64,000 nt of DNA, from assembly GCA_022266195.1 (NCBI GenBank), contig WHVY01000005.1, forward strand, positions 7,006,001 through 7,070,000. The letters run 5' to 3'. Below the pieces are notes generated by a model. That model did no database searches and was not told the DNA's origin. It was given only the letters and a program-made list of their open reading frames with translations. The DNA comes from Tetranychus cinnabarinus. Taxonomy: Eukaryota > Arthropoda > Arachnida > Trombidiformes > Tetranychidae. The position numbers were made by a program, and so were the translations under genes. Below, piece by piece: positions 32,415 to 47,300 of this stretch (positions within the stretch are counted from its first letter, which is position 1; each line of letters starts with the position of its first letter).

Positions 32415-35024
32415 ATGCAACACACTTTATTTGAATCATCATCTCCTTTCCCAATGATCATGATCAACTCGACGAATGAAGAAAAGAAGGGTATCCCCAT
32501 ACCAGATTCTGGTAAAGGACGCAACAGACGAAAGAAACAGAAAAGGAAACGTTCTAGTGAGTCTACCAGCTCATCCAAGTCATCTTGTTTCGATGATGTT
32601 TACGAGTTGACCGGAGAGTTTCTTGGTGAAGGTGCCTATGCCCAAGTTCAATCGTGTAAACATCGGAGCACTGGTAAAATATTTGCTGCTAAAATAATTG
32701 ACAAGCAAGCTCATCCAAGGTCAAGAGTCTTCCGTGAAGTTGATATTTATTACCATTGCTCTGGACATAAAAATATTTTGCAATTGTTTGATTTCTTTGA
32801 AGAAGATGACAAGTAAGTAGACCTGTTTTAAAGGGAACGTTAATAACTTTCCGTTGGTGATGCAAGGCAACATAATAATTACTAGGATTCCCATAATTTG
32901 ATCTATATTACGAGCCCGTTTAAGTGACCCAGTAAAGTTGTTTTCCTAGCTCAATTACCCAGGTCTTCTGGTCTCTGCCAACTTTTCCCTTCACACAGTC
33001 TCTCCTTTTACCTCTGTCTTTGTTCCCTTTCTACTTCAGTGTCTATTTTTTTCCACTTCTTGCTCCTCCTCATTCTTCATTAATTTTTTTGTGAAGAAGC
33101 TCAAGAAGGTTACATTGGTGCTAGATTATTATGGAAAAGACATAATTAAATAATGCTAATGTAATCTGGTTACTCAAAATCCATTTTAAACTTAATCAAG
33201 TTTTATATGTTAATTAAGGCGAACTATGACAAGACAAAGAAGTCCACTCAGCTGCCCTGCAGGCTTTAACTGCTATCCAAATCTGTCTTTCATCATTTTA
33301 TTACTGAACAAAAGAATACATTTTGACCTCGATTCGTATCACCTTTTTTGAGTGTTGCATTTGTTTGAAATTTAATTTAAACTAAACGCTCATTTCTTTA
33401 TTTTTGTTACAGATTTTATTTGGTTTTTGAAAAATTGAATGGTGGGCCACTTTTAGCTCATATTCAAAAACGTAACCATTTTACTGAAAACGAAGCAAGT
33501 TTTATTATACGTGATATTGCCAATGCTCTCAAGTTCCTTCATCAGAAGGGTATATCCCATCGAGATCTCAAACCAGAGAATATTCTTTGTCATAGTCAAG
33601 ATCAAATTTGCCCACTTAAAATATGTGATTTTGACTTGGGCTCAGGTCTGGTCATCAACGAATCTTCGCCTGTCAGCACTCCTGAACTTTTGACACCCGT
33701 AAGTATTCATTTTTTCCATGATGAAACTTACGACGCATATTGCACTTTTTTAGAATACAGTTAAACAAATACAGCAATTCTTTGTTACTCTAGAAGCCTA
33801 ATACTTTAAGTTTAACTTCGCCTTCAAAGGGAAACAGAGGCCTTTCTTAGTTAAAACATTATTTTTAACGACTTACTCTTTGTTTACTAATCCTTTTAAA
33901 AGATTGAATTCAGCCTAAGGCAACATTGTTGAAAAGCTTACCTTTATCGTAACTCTCTCGTTTTCCTTAAACGTTTCTAAAGGACAAAAATTATTGCGCC
34001 TTTTACGATTCTTACTGCTATTGAAACATTTAAATATTGAAATTTTAATGCTTACGTAATCGAATGATTTTACGATTTAAAATTTATAATTATTTCTTTT
34101 TATATTTTACGCTTAACTTTTTATGGCATACATTTACTCAATGCTTCTTTCTGTCTGTTTTCATTTTATGTGTAGGTTGGATCTGCCGAATTCATGGCTC
34201 CTGAAGTCGTGGAGGCATTCATCGGTGAGGCTACTCCTTATGACAAGCGATGTGACCTCTGGAGTTTGGGTGTCATTATGTACATCTTATTATCCGGTTA
34301 TCCGCCTTTTTACGGCTTCTGTGGTAGTGACTGTGGCTGGCAGAGAGGCGAATTTTGTCAAGCCTGCCAAGACCAACTATTTACTTGCATCCAAGACGGA
34401 GCTTACGATTTTCCTTATCGAGATTGGGGATGCGTCTCGGATGAAGCCAAAGACCTAATAAGACATCTTCTGGTGAAAGATGTAAACCAAAGATACACCG
34501 CTGAGATGGTTTTAAACCATCCATGGGTACGCCATGGAGGACCTTTGACCCTCTTAAAGACACCTAAGGTGATCAGGCGAAATAACAGTGCCAAGGATTT
34601 GGCTGCATTTGCAGAGAGCGCCAATGCCATGAAAAGATTAGTTTTACGACATCAAGCCTACAGCACAGACTTTTCTCTCTCAATTAAATCTAAATTAGCT
34701 GATGCAGTTGAAGAGAAAGAAGGTAATAGTGGTAATGTTAGTGGTAGTTGTTCATTATCATCATCATCAACATCTTCAGCGAGGGCAATAAAGCCGATTA
34801 ATAATAAAAAAGCAAGTACAGCTGATATTAGTAGAGATATAACTTTACCTCCAACTCCTGATACACCGGATTCACTTGGAAAAAACTCGTGGATGCCTGC
34901 AATGAAGAAGAAAAGTCTTCCCAGTGCCTTTGTTTATAATTCGTGCATGAATCCAAGATCACCAATGAACCGATTATCATTAACTCTTCATCCAAGTTTG
35001 AAGCCCATTCTGCTTAACATTTAA
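32415..35024 (+). CDS. Lk6: MAP kinase-interacting kinase (Mnk/Lk6 type)
   Basis: Exons 32415-32812, 33413-33698 and 34176-35024 join in phase to 510 residues. A basic N-terminal stretch (RNRRKKQKRKR, 36-46) corresponds to the eIF4G/importin-binding tract of Mnk kinases. The kinase domain runs from ~65: GEGAYAQV (71-78), Lys93, HRDLKPEN (182-189), the Mnk-specific DFD instead of DFG (205-207), an activation loop with STPELLTP and EFMAPE, and the cysteine-rich insert CGSDCGWQRGEFCQACQ (277-293) unique to this family. The C-terminal ~170 residues are Ser-rich. Mnk kinases are activated by ERK/p38 and phosphorylate eIF4E, so this is a translation regulator. Further 5' ATGs are absent in frame; Met14 and Met16 are alternative starts. 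The C-terminal MAPK-docking motif was not found. Confidence 0.93.
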
Positions 35025-38000
35025 AACAAACACACAAAAAACAACACATCATTTGATGATTTCTTCTTCCTCTTCAAACTTTTCATTTATTTTCCTTTAT
35101 ACTATGTAATTGGCAACAAACCCCTTCTACTACCCTAATTACTACCTCTTTCCTCTCTTCTCTTTCTATCTTCTATTTCCATTTCTCTCTTCTTTCCCAC
35201 AGTCAATTTTACTTGAATCCCATTTTTCTATCATATCTATGATGTTCTCAATTTTTCATAGCCTTTTCACTCTCACCTTTTCATAAATACCTTCCTCTTC
35301 TCCCCCACCTTGCTCCATACTATCTCCATCACTCGATCTCTACTTGCCACCCTTTACCACCTCAAATCTCTCTTTCTACCTCTCTTTTCACCATAGTTTC
35401 TCTCCTTCTTTCGTAATGATTAGGAGCGTCTTACTACACACTCACCATTCAAATGTATATCATAATTTGTAATATGATTGATTGTTTAATCATTGACACA
35501 TTCCGACAATGATGATTGCAATCAGGAAGAACATCAAGCAACACCAGTTTCGTAGAAATGGATAACATAAATATACATTCAAACATTCAAAAAGCTGGAA
35601 AAATTGAAAAAAAAGATCAACTGAAATATCTGAGAATGCTGTAGGCTTTGAAAGTCTGGGTCTGGCCAATTCTTATTGAAAACCCACCAAAAAAATCTCT
35701 AAAATTAAATACCTTGAAGCAAAAAATATTTGTTAAACAAAAAAAAGATTATGATCGAGACAATATCTCAATTTTGACAAAAATAAACGCAATAAGATTT
35801 TATATATAAATCTGATCGCATTTTTTTCTCATTACACACTGAACGCAATCTTGAATCTAGTTGTGGATGTCAACGACTTTTTTGGAAGGGTTGACTATAA
35901 ATGAGTTCGCATTAAAGTAAATTACTTTTTTCATTCTCAACTAGGCACCAAGCCAATAGAGAAGAAGTCAACTCTTTAATTTAAATAAAAATGACGATTA
36001 TCCATCGTATTTTGTCATTAAATGTATTAATCAAATTAGTTGGTTAACAAAGAAAACATTTTGATTTCCATTTGTCACAGTTTATCACAATAGGTACGCA
36101 TTGGAACGTGTTTTTTATTCATGATTAAAGCCAGTCGAGTTCATTCAAGCTGATACCAGGAAATTACCTTTGAATAGAGAAACTTTACATTCTATCTTAA
36201 TGAAAGCACAAGTTACGATTTGTTTAAATTGTCATTGCATAATCCAATAAACAATCAAGCTAATAAGGAAAGCTAAACAACAAACAAACCCAATCGGTAA
36301 AGGCTTTTTTGCCTTAAGAAATACCTTTAAACATACAGCTGTTTAGTTAAACACAGCACCAATGACTTGTTAATAAACTCTTTACAAGGCAAGAAAACAG
36401 CTAATGTTGACAAATTATAAAACAAATCAAGTAACATGACTGATTAATCACAATAAAATCAAATAATTGTTTAACCCAGGAAAGAGATTATTTATTGTCC
36501 TCTTCAGATTGAATGACAACAAAAAACAGCAAAAAATGAAGATGTAACTAACATATCGCCATCTGTGAAACATGAATACAACCAGAGACAGAAGGCAAAA
36601 GACTAATAAAGTTACATTTTTGCATTTTCAATATTTTCAATTGTACTTACAATTACTTCTTACTAATTGTTTTAATAAACGACTAAAAGGTGTTTTATAC
36701 CTTTACTTTGATTAATTGTTTTCAGATGTTAAATGATTACTATGAACATGTTCATGATGAGCTTCTTCCAGTCAATGAATGATCATTTATCATTCAATTA
36801 TGCACAAGTTGACAGTTAATACAAATGTATATCAAGATTAGCAATTAGTTTTATCGATACAATCAAACAGCTTCTATTCAATAATAGACGTGACCTCTTG
36901 AATTAATGATGTATTTTGCAGGAAATCAATTCAAATTTAAGACAATTTTCTTTTCTTTAAATATTTTCCAGCAAAATTAGTTAAATAATCAATAGTTAAA
37001 GACTGTTACCTTTCACTGTCGGTGTTGTGATTCTCGCTAATTTATTAAAAGTCAAAGCTATACAGATTAAATCCTGTGCTTCGACTTTTTTGGTTGATTT
37101 TTCAAGTTTTCTTTACCAAGAAATCATTCGTTTTAAGATGAAAATGCGAAAATATTCGCACTTCATATAGCTTGATCGAACGAATTTTTCATTCGACATT
37201 CGTGGTCCTAAGTTGCATTCAAGTTCACATTGACTTAAAACGAATAAAGTATTCCAGTGATTCTCATTGGACAAGCTCATTTTCAGACAATAATCTTAAA
37301 GCTGAAATTGTGCGAATTTCGTCTTTTATCACTGAATCTGTAACATTGCTGTAATTTAATGTAGTTTTAGGTGGTAAAAAGATTTGGTTTGTTTTTGACT
37401 GTTAAATGTTTTCCTGGCAAAGGCAATGGAAAGACAGAAATTTTTAATGTTCAACAATCAATAAGAACTCAAAATCAATAATGGAATGGACAATTACTTT
37501 TAACATTAATTTTGATTGAAAAATGAAGTACAATGAAGAATGATTCAGATAAAGGAATGAAATTTTTGGTTAACCTCGAAAAATGGTTAAATTTGTTTAT
37601 TGAATATTACAATTATCTTCAAGTAAATGATGAGAAAATAATTGAAATGGAAAGTTGAAAATGAAATTCAATTATCGATGAAATAATAATTGAATGACAA
37701 CATTTCAACGAAAGAACGGTTCAACTGAAAGCCTTAAGGATATCAATGCATATTTTTTGAGGTTTCATTATAATGTGCTGCCTGGCAATAAGAATATGAA
37801 TAAAGAAAATCAAAGTAAACGAGGAATTTTCGGAATGTTCAACAGTTCAATGTTGACTCAAATAATCAATCTGTTTGATTCGATGAGAGAGAAAAAAAGA
37901 TTGAAATGAAAAGCCAAAAGGGTTAACAAAGTAGCATATATTATATCATCTTTACATTGACTACATCACTTAACCCTATTTGCCTGATCCATGAAAATGA

Positions 38001-38304
38001 TGGAAAAATTTGCTTCTCTTTTTTTTATTCACTTTACCTTTTCTCATTCAGATACCTTAAAGGTAAGTTGACACATATTCACACAGGTTGAGGAAACTGG
38101 AAAGATTGAGCAAAAAAAATGTGTACAACATGAAAAAACATGAACAGTAAATGAATTTGACTTTTTTCATTCAATGCTAGCAACAAGTGCTGCCTCCAGT
38201 TGTGAAGTTGAGTTGATTTCGGTTGAATCGATGAGATGAACAAGATGACAGTTTGAGTTAACCTTTAACCAGTTTCAATCAACACAAAGTACCATTGACT
38301 GACG
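35025..38304. other. 3' UTR and intergenic region
   Basis: The first part is likely the kinase 3' UTR, rich in CT tracts. No further gene is supported; small ORFs near 37172 and 37694 have no family motifs. The stretch before 38305 should hold the promoter of the next gene. Confidence 0.55.
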
Positions 38305-41300
38305 ATGTCAGAGTCACCCGTAGAAGAGGCGAGGGAAGCCCGTTCACCGCCACCTAAGAAGTGCGGAGTCTCGGGTGATAGTGTTACATCTTCAGATACC
38401 ATTCCAATCCCAGTTTATGCCAAAGATTCAAAGTAAGTTTTCGGTTTTTTATTTTTCTTTTTTTTCGAGTTTCGAGTTCAATACTTTCTTGTTTCAATGT
38501 CCAGTTTCTGGTGAGTTAATCGCTCGAGTTATCAAATTGTAAAACATTGTAACTTTTTTTTACATTTCAATTATTCATTGCTCTTTGTGATTCAATTTTC
38601 AATTGCAATTTCAATGAATTTCTTCATCATTTCCGTTTCTTGAATTCACTGTTTTTTTTGCTGTTCATCAGTTGAACTAATTAACGGAAATTGGGTGAAC
38701 AGGGTTGAGAGGAAAAAGTTGCCAAAAGTTGGTTCGTCATGTTGAATTGAAATTTCATTTTTACTTTCAACATTTCATTGTCATGTTATCGGTGAAACCT
38801 TTCCATGTCATTTGTGTTGCTTCAAATCAATCAGTATAATTAGATGGAACTGAATAGGAAACCAATTGAAGCGTTCATCTTAGTTGCAACTTTGCTAAGG
38901 TTTGAACATTGACTGAACAATGGAAACTTATTCATTGTTTATCATTGTCCAATGGTTCAACTCAGTCATGATGCCCTTTATGATTCAGCCGAGAACCTGG
39001 AATTCGAAAATTATCAAATTCCCATTCGATTAATATTTCCATGAATTTTCTTCTAATGACTACAATTATTCGTCCATTCATCGACATTGCCTGATATTGA
39101 GAATTAAATGCTTGAATAAAACATTGAATTTCCATTGAATTTGTTTTCTTCTGAAAAGTGACTTTTCTCATTTCGAATGATAATTGGTTTCGAGTTTTTT
39201 TACCTGACATTTCATTATGGATATTATCAATTAACCTGGAAAGGTAAAGATGAATTAATGAATAATGTTGATTAAATCATTTCTTGGAGTAAAAATGATA
39301 CTTTTTTATCATGACCAGGTTAGGAGCAGAAACCTAATTTATCTTGATTAATAATTGCATTGATAATCACAGGTAAACATTTCAATTGATAAAATGATGC
39401 AGTTGTGTAGGTTGTTGTCGCTCTTTTCATGTTACCTTTGATTGCTACTCACCTGGGAAGTCACTTTTTGCCACTTTTATGTGCATATTAGAGAGTAAAA
39501 ATAGTTTTATCTATTAATCTTGAGGTTTATATGGCTTCATCATGTTTATACGGAAGTGGTTCAGTTGAATTTATAATGTTTTAGAGGCAAGTTCATGCTC
39601 ATGATTGAACAAAACGACAATTTTTATCAAATTTTTGCCAAATGAATAGTAATGAGCTGAGAAAAACAATTTGTTTTAAACTGAAAATGAATGACAATCT
39701 GTCAAGTAAATTCAGTTTCATGCATTTTCACAACTTATTTTGTATTCGTTTTGAAATTCTCATTGATTCATTATTTCTCATTTCAAAAGTAACAAAACAG
39801 GTCAAAAACTTTTTGCAATCGACTTTTTTATGAATTTCCATTCCATAAACTCATCATAACCACACCGACAAAATTTGTATTCGAGGCAATATTAATGGCT
39901 AAGGCACCATTACGTCCTACTTAACAGAGTGAAAACTCTGGCTGAGATCATGGCGAGCCTGGGATACACGGCCGTACACTTGATCTCTTCACTTTTGGTG
40001 CAACGCAGATAACGAAAAAAAGGATAATACCTGGAATGTAGAAAAGTTACTTAAGTGTACGTTTGCAGAATATCGAAAAAAATTTTGCCCAAAATTTCAA
40101 AGATGTACAACACTTATATGAATGTTTTTGTTTGAAAACAGTTGAAACGAACTTACTTACAATTTTGGTAGCTAGTAATGATGAAAAAAAGGTTTTTTGT
40201 AATGATGGAATACAGGAATTAATATTTTCACTTTTCGACAAAGCCTTTTTTTTCTACCAAAAATTTCATTTGATAGTTGATATTGATATAATAACGAGCG
40301 GACTCACGATAGTGACTGATCGCAAATTATTTTTCACTGGCAAGGGAGGTACCCGAGGTCACCTTAACCGATTCCAATGATTAGCACTTCATTGAACTCG
40401 TTTTACTAATCGACAATACAGTTAGCCGTCTTTTGATTAGCAGATTAATAGGAGCTCAAAAAGCTCATTTATTGTCTATCGGTGTACCAAGATCAATGCG
40501 AAAGAAATGACATGAACTGGTTGTCATGATTTTTTTTACTTGACTCATTTTGTTTTGTATACTCGTTTAAATACTTTACATGTAAAACAATAATGAATTG
40601 AATCAAAATTGATTTTTGAGAAATAATTGCTCTATGATATAAGTATAAATTTTATTCGGATGCCCTGAGATATTTGTGATTACACCGCTCGGTGCAGGTA
40701 ACCACTAGGTTGTCTTAATGGTTATTTCTTCTACACTGCACTGGTTACCAGCACAGTTTTTTATCAAATCACAGATTAGATTATTGGTAAAACAAAGATT
40801 TTAAATTCAATTCTCATAACTTCTCGTGGTAGTGGTTCAATCTATTCTTAGAAAACGACACTGCACAGACATGAATGGATAATAAAGCGGGTGCCTTATT
40901 CCAATAAGGTTTATGCCTGGTTGGCTCACTCGGGACATAGATTGATTCATTGACTTTAAGGTGTCCATTGGTGAGGTGATTTAGGAGGTCCAAGGTGATT
41001 TACATCTCGTGGCATAATCATGAGAGTAAAATAATAAAATTCATAGTTGAGTGTAATCACAAAATTAAAGTAAATATTTAATATTACACCACTCGGTGCA
41101 GGTTATCGCAGGTTAACCACAAGGTTATCTTAATGGTTATTTCTTCTACACTGCAACTGTTACAGCACAGTTTCTTATCAATTTATACAGGGCTATTCAG
41201 CTATCTTTACCGATGTTAAACGGCTATTACTTGGCCTGTGATTGGACTAGAGACTCTGGAATTGTTGCATACAAATTTCGCCGATATTCATTTGTCATAT

Positions 41301-44300
41301 TGCAAGGTCAAGGTCATCCAAGGTCATTTTTCGGGAATCGCTCCTAACGGTGTTAGAGGTCAAATTAAGGTCACATAATAATTTTCAAGGCCGCATAATC
41401 TCACTAGTCAATTAGGGCCATTCTGACATGAGTCATTCATGCGTTATTCACATTTTTATTCTTTGAATTAACCAAATTCAATTTTTAATGCAAAGTGCAG
41501 AGCATCGTTAGAGTTATCAAACCATTACCACGTGCAGTTGCAGTTGTGCTTTAAAGATCTTTGGGCAGTTTGATCATTCAAATACCCTTTCCTACCGGGA
41601 AAAGCTCGCTTATTTAATCTTTGTGCAACTTCAGTTGCTTTCCTCCAGAAGGAGTGCATGCTGAGCATCACAAAGCAACTGCATACGCTCTATTCATCTC
41701 TTCTTGATTGATGTGGTGCAACTCTTCGAAGTTGGACTCTTTGATAAGCTAAGAAATCTCACAAAGGCCTGGTCTTTCAATCGAACCCAAAAACAATTAA
41801 AGCACAACTGCAACTGCAAGTGGTAATGGTTTGATAACTCTAACGATGCTCTGCACTTTGCATTAAAAATTGAATTTGGTTAATTCAAAGAATAAAAATG
41901 TGAATAACGCATGAATGACTCATGTCAGAATGGCCCTAATTGACTAGTGAGATTATGCGGCCTTGAAAATTATTATGTGACCTTAATTTGACCTCTAACA
42001 CCGTTAGGAGCGATTCCCGAAAAATGACCTTGGATGACCTTGACCTTGCAATATGACAAATGAATATCGGCGAAATTTGTATGCGACAATTCCAGAGTCT
42101 CTAGTCCAATCACAGGCCAAGTAATAGCCGTTTAACATCGGTAAAGATAGCTGAATAGCCCTGTAGATTAAAATATTGGTAAAACTAAAATAATAGGAAA
42201 TTTTTCTACAGGGCTATTCAGCTACTTAGTAAGATGTTGAACGCCAATAACTTTGCAACCAAACATGCCATTGGTCTAGGAATTCAATATAGTGAGTTTG
42301 GGCGACATTAATTTTTTATGTTTCAAGGACAAGGTCATTCAAGGTCATTTTTTGGAAATCGCTGCTTCTAATGTCAGAGGTCATATTAAGGTTCATAGAT
42401 CATTTTTGACGTCAAAAAATCTTTCTGATTAAGTTGTGACACACTCTGTGATATACGTTCCTTAAGTTAATGACATCTAAGTTTCCAAACGTCGTTATTT
42501 GAATTTTACTTTTTATTAAAATTAACATTTTTACGCTTATTGGGGCTCATTTAGTACCGTCATTCATTTTTGCTCTGTGAAATGATAATTTTAATTGAAA
42601 ATGAATGATTATCTAATAATTTCTCAGAATTCAAAGAAAAATCAATTTGTGCTGACATGAGATAAAACCCTCAGGCTCTGCCCTCGAGTTTAATTCTCAA
42701 AACTTCTCGTGGCGTTGGTTAAATCTATTCATGCAAAACATTCAATGACCATTCAAAAGACGCGAATCATTAATGAAAAATGTCCATCGTTAAAATGACA
42801 TAACATTAAAATATTAATGCACACAATTAGGTCGTTCTTATGTCCCGTTTTACAAAGAGTATAACTCTTACTATTAGTATAGTAAAGCTATTATAGCTAT
42901 TACTCTTTGAGTTTTTACAAAATTGAAACTTAGATCTCCTTTTGTACAGTTAAGGCACCAGATTTTCATCGTATTCTTTAATCTTTAATCTTTACTCTTT
43001 ACTCTTTACTCTTTACTCTTTATACGTAATTCATAAAGTCCTGGTCCAACAATGAATCATCAACCTGCCTAACAAAAAATTTTTCCCCACTCGCTCAATA
43101 TTATTGAATAAGGGTTATGCAACGCTAAAAAACGATGGACCTCAGGACATTTACGAAAAATGCTGGGGACTTTATTGACATAGCTGATATATTGACTTTG
43201 TATATAGCCATGAATTGAAAGTTTAATCCAATTTTTTATAATTTGAGCATTTCATTAGCAAATTCATAATTCAGGTCCAAGTTACTACGGCCTCCAATGA
43301 GGCTGTGGTTTCTAAAAAATGAAAAATGAGTACTCGTTGAGGGTAGCATTATTTTGGCTCTACAAAACAACGAAACTGACCACAGTTTCCATCACAGTTT
43401 ACGTTGTATCCTGCATAATTAGTTTCTTTCTTCTGTTTTAATTAGTAAACGTTTTAATTTACCTTTTAAGCGAATTTTTGAACGAATATGCCACCAAAGA
43501 CACGAGCCGTAGATAGATAAACTCATTCAGAACTGTAGATACACGACTAATCTGAAACTTTCCACAACTTTCATGAAAAAATATTAGAGCACGGCAATTG
43601 ATCAAAGATGCTTTGCTGAATAACACCTTTTTGCAAAATTCATTGGATGGCTTTCAATTAAGGCTTATTGTTGATGCCATGTATGACAAGACTTTTGAGA
43701 AAAATGACTTCCTCTGCGAACAAGGAGCCTATGGAACTCATCTTTTCGTCACTGCATCGGGCAGTTTCCAGGTTATTGCGAATGGCCGACCAGTGAAAAC
43801 CATAGGACCAGGCAAGGTGATTGGCGAACTAGCTATACTATATAACTGCACAAGAACTGCTTCAGTACAAGGTAAATGTTTCATTCTAATGTTATTGCCT
43901 CAGTCAGAGAATGAGATTCAATTCTCGATTATTGCTGATTCAAAAAGATTAACTCTGTATTTTCCGTCAACAGCTCTGACAAAATCTGGCGTTTGGGTTT
44001 TGGATCGGAAGGTATTTCAAGCAATCATGATCAACACGAGTCACAATAAACGCCAAAGATATCGTGCTTTCCTCAAAAGGTACCAACTAAACTCATTCTA
44101 TTCATAAATGTTGAACGAAGAAAAAAAGTTCTTTACTTTGATTATTGACAACTAGATGTCACCAGTCAACAGGGAGTTTAATGTTGCAACATGAAACAGT
44201 TGCTCGAATTGAGCCACTGATTTCACTCAGTAAAGTTAATCGATGAAAGTTAAAACTTGATTATTAAATCAATGAGACAATATAAATTCTGCTTTCAAAC

Positions 44301-47300
44301 GATCCTCAAGAATAAAATCTTTTTTTCTTCTCCATTCATCCAGTCAATTTCAAACCTTTTCATCTTCTTTTCATCTCCTCCTTTCTCCAAACTCTTGAAA
44401 CTCTTCTCATTACATGTTATATAACACAATCAGATAACTTGTTCAGCTATTATCATCATCATCTTTTCCTTTTATATCCAATTTGTGGTTTATATGGAAG
44501 TGACTAAAAAAAGATTTGTTCAACAAAAGTAAAAATCAAATAAAGTTGAACATAAAACCTTTACATTTAGCAATAAGAGTGCTGAAAAAGAAAAGGCTCA
44601 GCAAAAATGTCATGATATAGAAACTCAAGATCAATTGAAACTCATTGAAAAATCAAAATGAACAACTAATAAAAAAGAAAAGAAAAGTTGTAAAAAAAAT
44701 CTCAAACCCAACGAAATACACAGAAGTGAATGCAGCATTTTCCAAGATTGAATAATAAAAGTAAGCAAAAAACATGAAAAGCTTTTCAAGAAACAAACAA
44801 GAGATAATTTTATCTTATAGATGAACAATTTCAGAATAGATTATCTCGATATTTTAATGAAAAGAAAAGGTTAATAAAATGTTTTCTTTTCAGTCTCCAG
44901 GCATTTATCGTTCAAACGAAAGATCTTTCATCTTTCATAGTTAATACCAAGAAGATAACATAAAGGTTAAAATAAAAGTTTAAAGATTCATGAGTTACAT
45001 TGGAAAAGAAGAAAAAGCAAAAGAGAAAAATGATATTTTGATATTTTCACTTCCAGTCAATCCTTTGACTAAAGATGAAATGATTATCATGAGTGACCAA
45101 GTTTTGACTGGAAAATGATCACTAGAATGGAATAAAAATAGAACTTTTCAGATTCATTATTAGGTTTGAAAACTTTTTTTCCCATTTTTCAAGAGTTTAC
45201 TTTTTATAAAAATAAGTCAATTCCAGGTTGAATGATGAAACCTTTCAATATGATACAAAAAATAAAACAAGATAAACAATAGAAAATAGGATTTTCCGTT
45301 TTCTTTCTTCATCTTGTGAATATTGTTTATCCTGTTGAAAATGGATAAATTGAACTGAACCAGAATAATAGAACGCTAATGCTTTTTTAATGATAAAACA
45401 ATTTAAATACTTATCATTATATTTGAATTTTTATCTTCATTTTTCTTCTTTTCTCTTCTCTTATCATTATTTTATCATACTTGCTTCATCCATTTTTTCA
45501 CTTGTTCATGTTTCGCCATCTAATACATGGTAATATTTGTTAACTTGGAAACAATTTTTACTCTGAAAAGATTTCAGTCGAAAATTTTGTTCCCTCAAAA
45601 AGATCATTAATTTGCCAGTTAATTAATATTGTTGCTTAAAAATAACTGTTAAACTTTGTTCATTAATTTTATTTTACATTATTATCGAGTTAAATATCGA
45701 ATAGTGGCTACGAAAGAAAGATAATTAATTTATGTTTGAATAATTCAGTTGATCAATTAATTTGTTTCTCATTGAAATAACCATTTCTCCTTTTAACTTG
45801 TTTACTGTTCTTTTCACTGTTTCATTTTTAAATTGAATTTTTGTTTGCAATTAGTGTAGAGTAAGATTGGAGTTAAACAAAGTGTTTAGATTATTATTTC
45901 ATTTGTTCAATTATCATGCTTAATGATTGTAACACATTAAATAATGTGAACAATAATCTTTCCTTAGCTGTTAATAGCCTCACTGGGAGTTGTTAAGTTG
46001 TTTGAAAGTTTTATGTTAGTTGTTATGCAAGTCATGGCCGAAGGCAGATCATTCTTGAAATGATATTTATAGTGTGCAATTCATCAATTATGGACATTTT
46101 TAGAGCATAAATGATTAAATGTCGAGTTGGACATTTTTTGTCTAACTTTTGTTTAACGTACTCATCAATCTAAATATACTAGTAGCAGAAATCAAATCGA
46201 TAGTTTTCTAGAATCAACTTTCAAGTTTCGATTTGATGAAATTTTCCGATATTGTTTAGTGGCTGAGATGAAATTATTTAATAATTATTAATTCGATTGA
46301 TTTTTTGAGCAATTTAAAATCGACTTCCATAACACTTATGTAAGCGAAATGACAAACGAATAAAAAGTTAGGAGAATCGTTGAATCTTGTTTTGAAGACT
46401 GTATTCACATTGATAATTATTTGATAGCTTATCTGTTTGAGTTACTGCCATTTCTAGAGAGGATAAGGCGATTTTCAAGCTCAATCTTTGAACCGAAAAA
46501 AATTAAGATTTGACAGGGGCGAGAAAATCAATCTTTCGATTTTCCGAACAACTGTTGACTCGAACCAACTTTTGAAAACTGAAGAAATCAGAAAGCTATA
46601 AAATGGGTTATTTTTGCACTCTTTAGACCGGTTGGTCTTTCTCGAGTTCACGAATCTTTAACTCAATCAGATCGAAAATTGAATAGCTCTCAACGATTGA
46701 CTTATCAAATACTCGATATATTGTCGATTATTCATCTATTCATTTCAAAAATATACTATTTCTCCTAATACAATCGATTCCACTAATCTTTTATCAATAG
46801 CTATTACGACATTCTAATGGCTTTTGGACAACTTGTTAGAGTAATTGGAATGCCTAATCAGCAATTTGAATAAAATTTTGAAAACGAATCTAAGTTTTAC
46901 GCTTTCATGGATCCAATCAAGATTGACCAAGAAATTTGTCGAAAGAATCAAATAAAAGATCTTAGCGATATTATGGTCAAAATCTAAACATGATCAATCA
47001 TTTTTCAATCGTTCCATTTATTGAACTTTGTCAGAGGTGAAAGGTTACTAATTTGCTTTTCTTTCCATTTCTCCATTCCAAGCGTTCCTCTATTACAAAG
47101 CCTTGACGAGGAGTTGATTGCACGGATTGTGGATGTTATCGAATTGGTAACATTTTTGAGCCATTTTTTGAGCTACAAAAAATAGCTAACTATTCATCTT
47201 TTTGAATGCCACCAAAAAGACTAACTCAGTAATCCATGAAATCTCTTAGCATTCTTGATCACATTTCCTGAATTGCCTTTTGTTGTTAATTTTTCCTCTT

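Larger units (their letters stand above)
41084..42740. repeat. Same interspersed repeat, copy 2, interrupted by two insertions
   Basis: Matches 40679-40870 up to ~41185, resumes at 42164 (GATTAAAATATTGGTAAAAC), and ends near 42680-42725 with TTCTCAAAACTTCTCGTGG. The long-inverted-repeat element at 41188-42163 and the related fragment at 42209 lie inside it. Confidence 0.7.

Noticed and set aside
37694..37909. 71-codon ORF between the two kinase genes
   Set aside because: Low-complexity composition, no splice partners or motifs; likely chance in AT-rich DNA.
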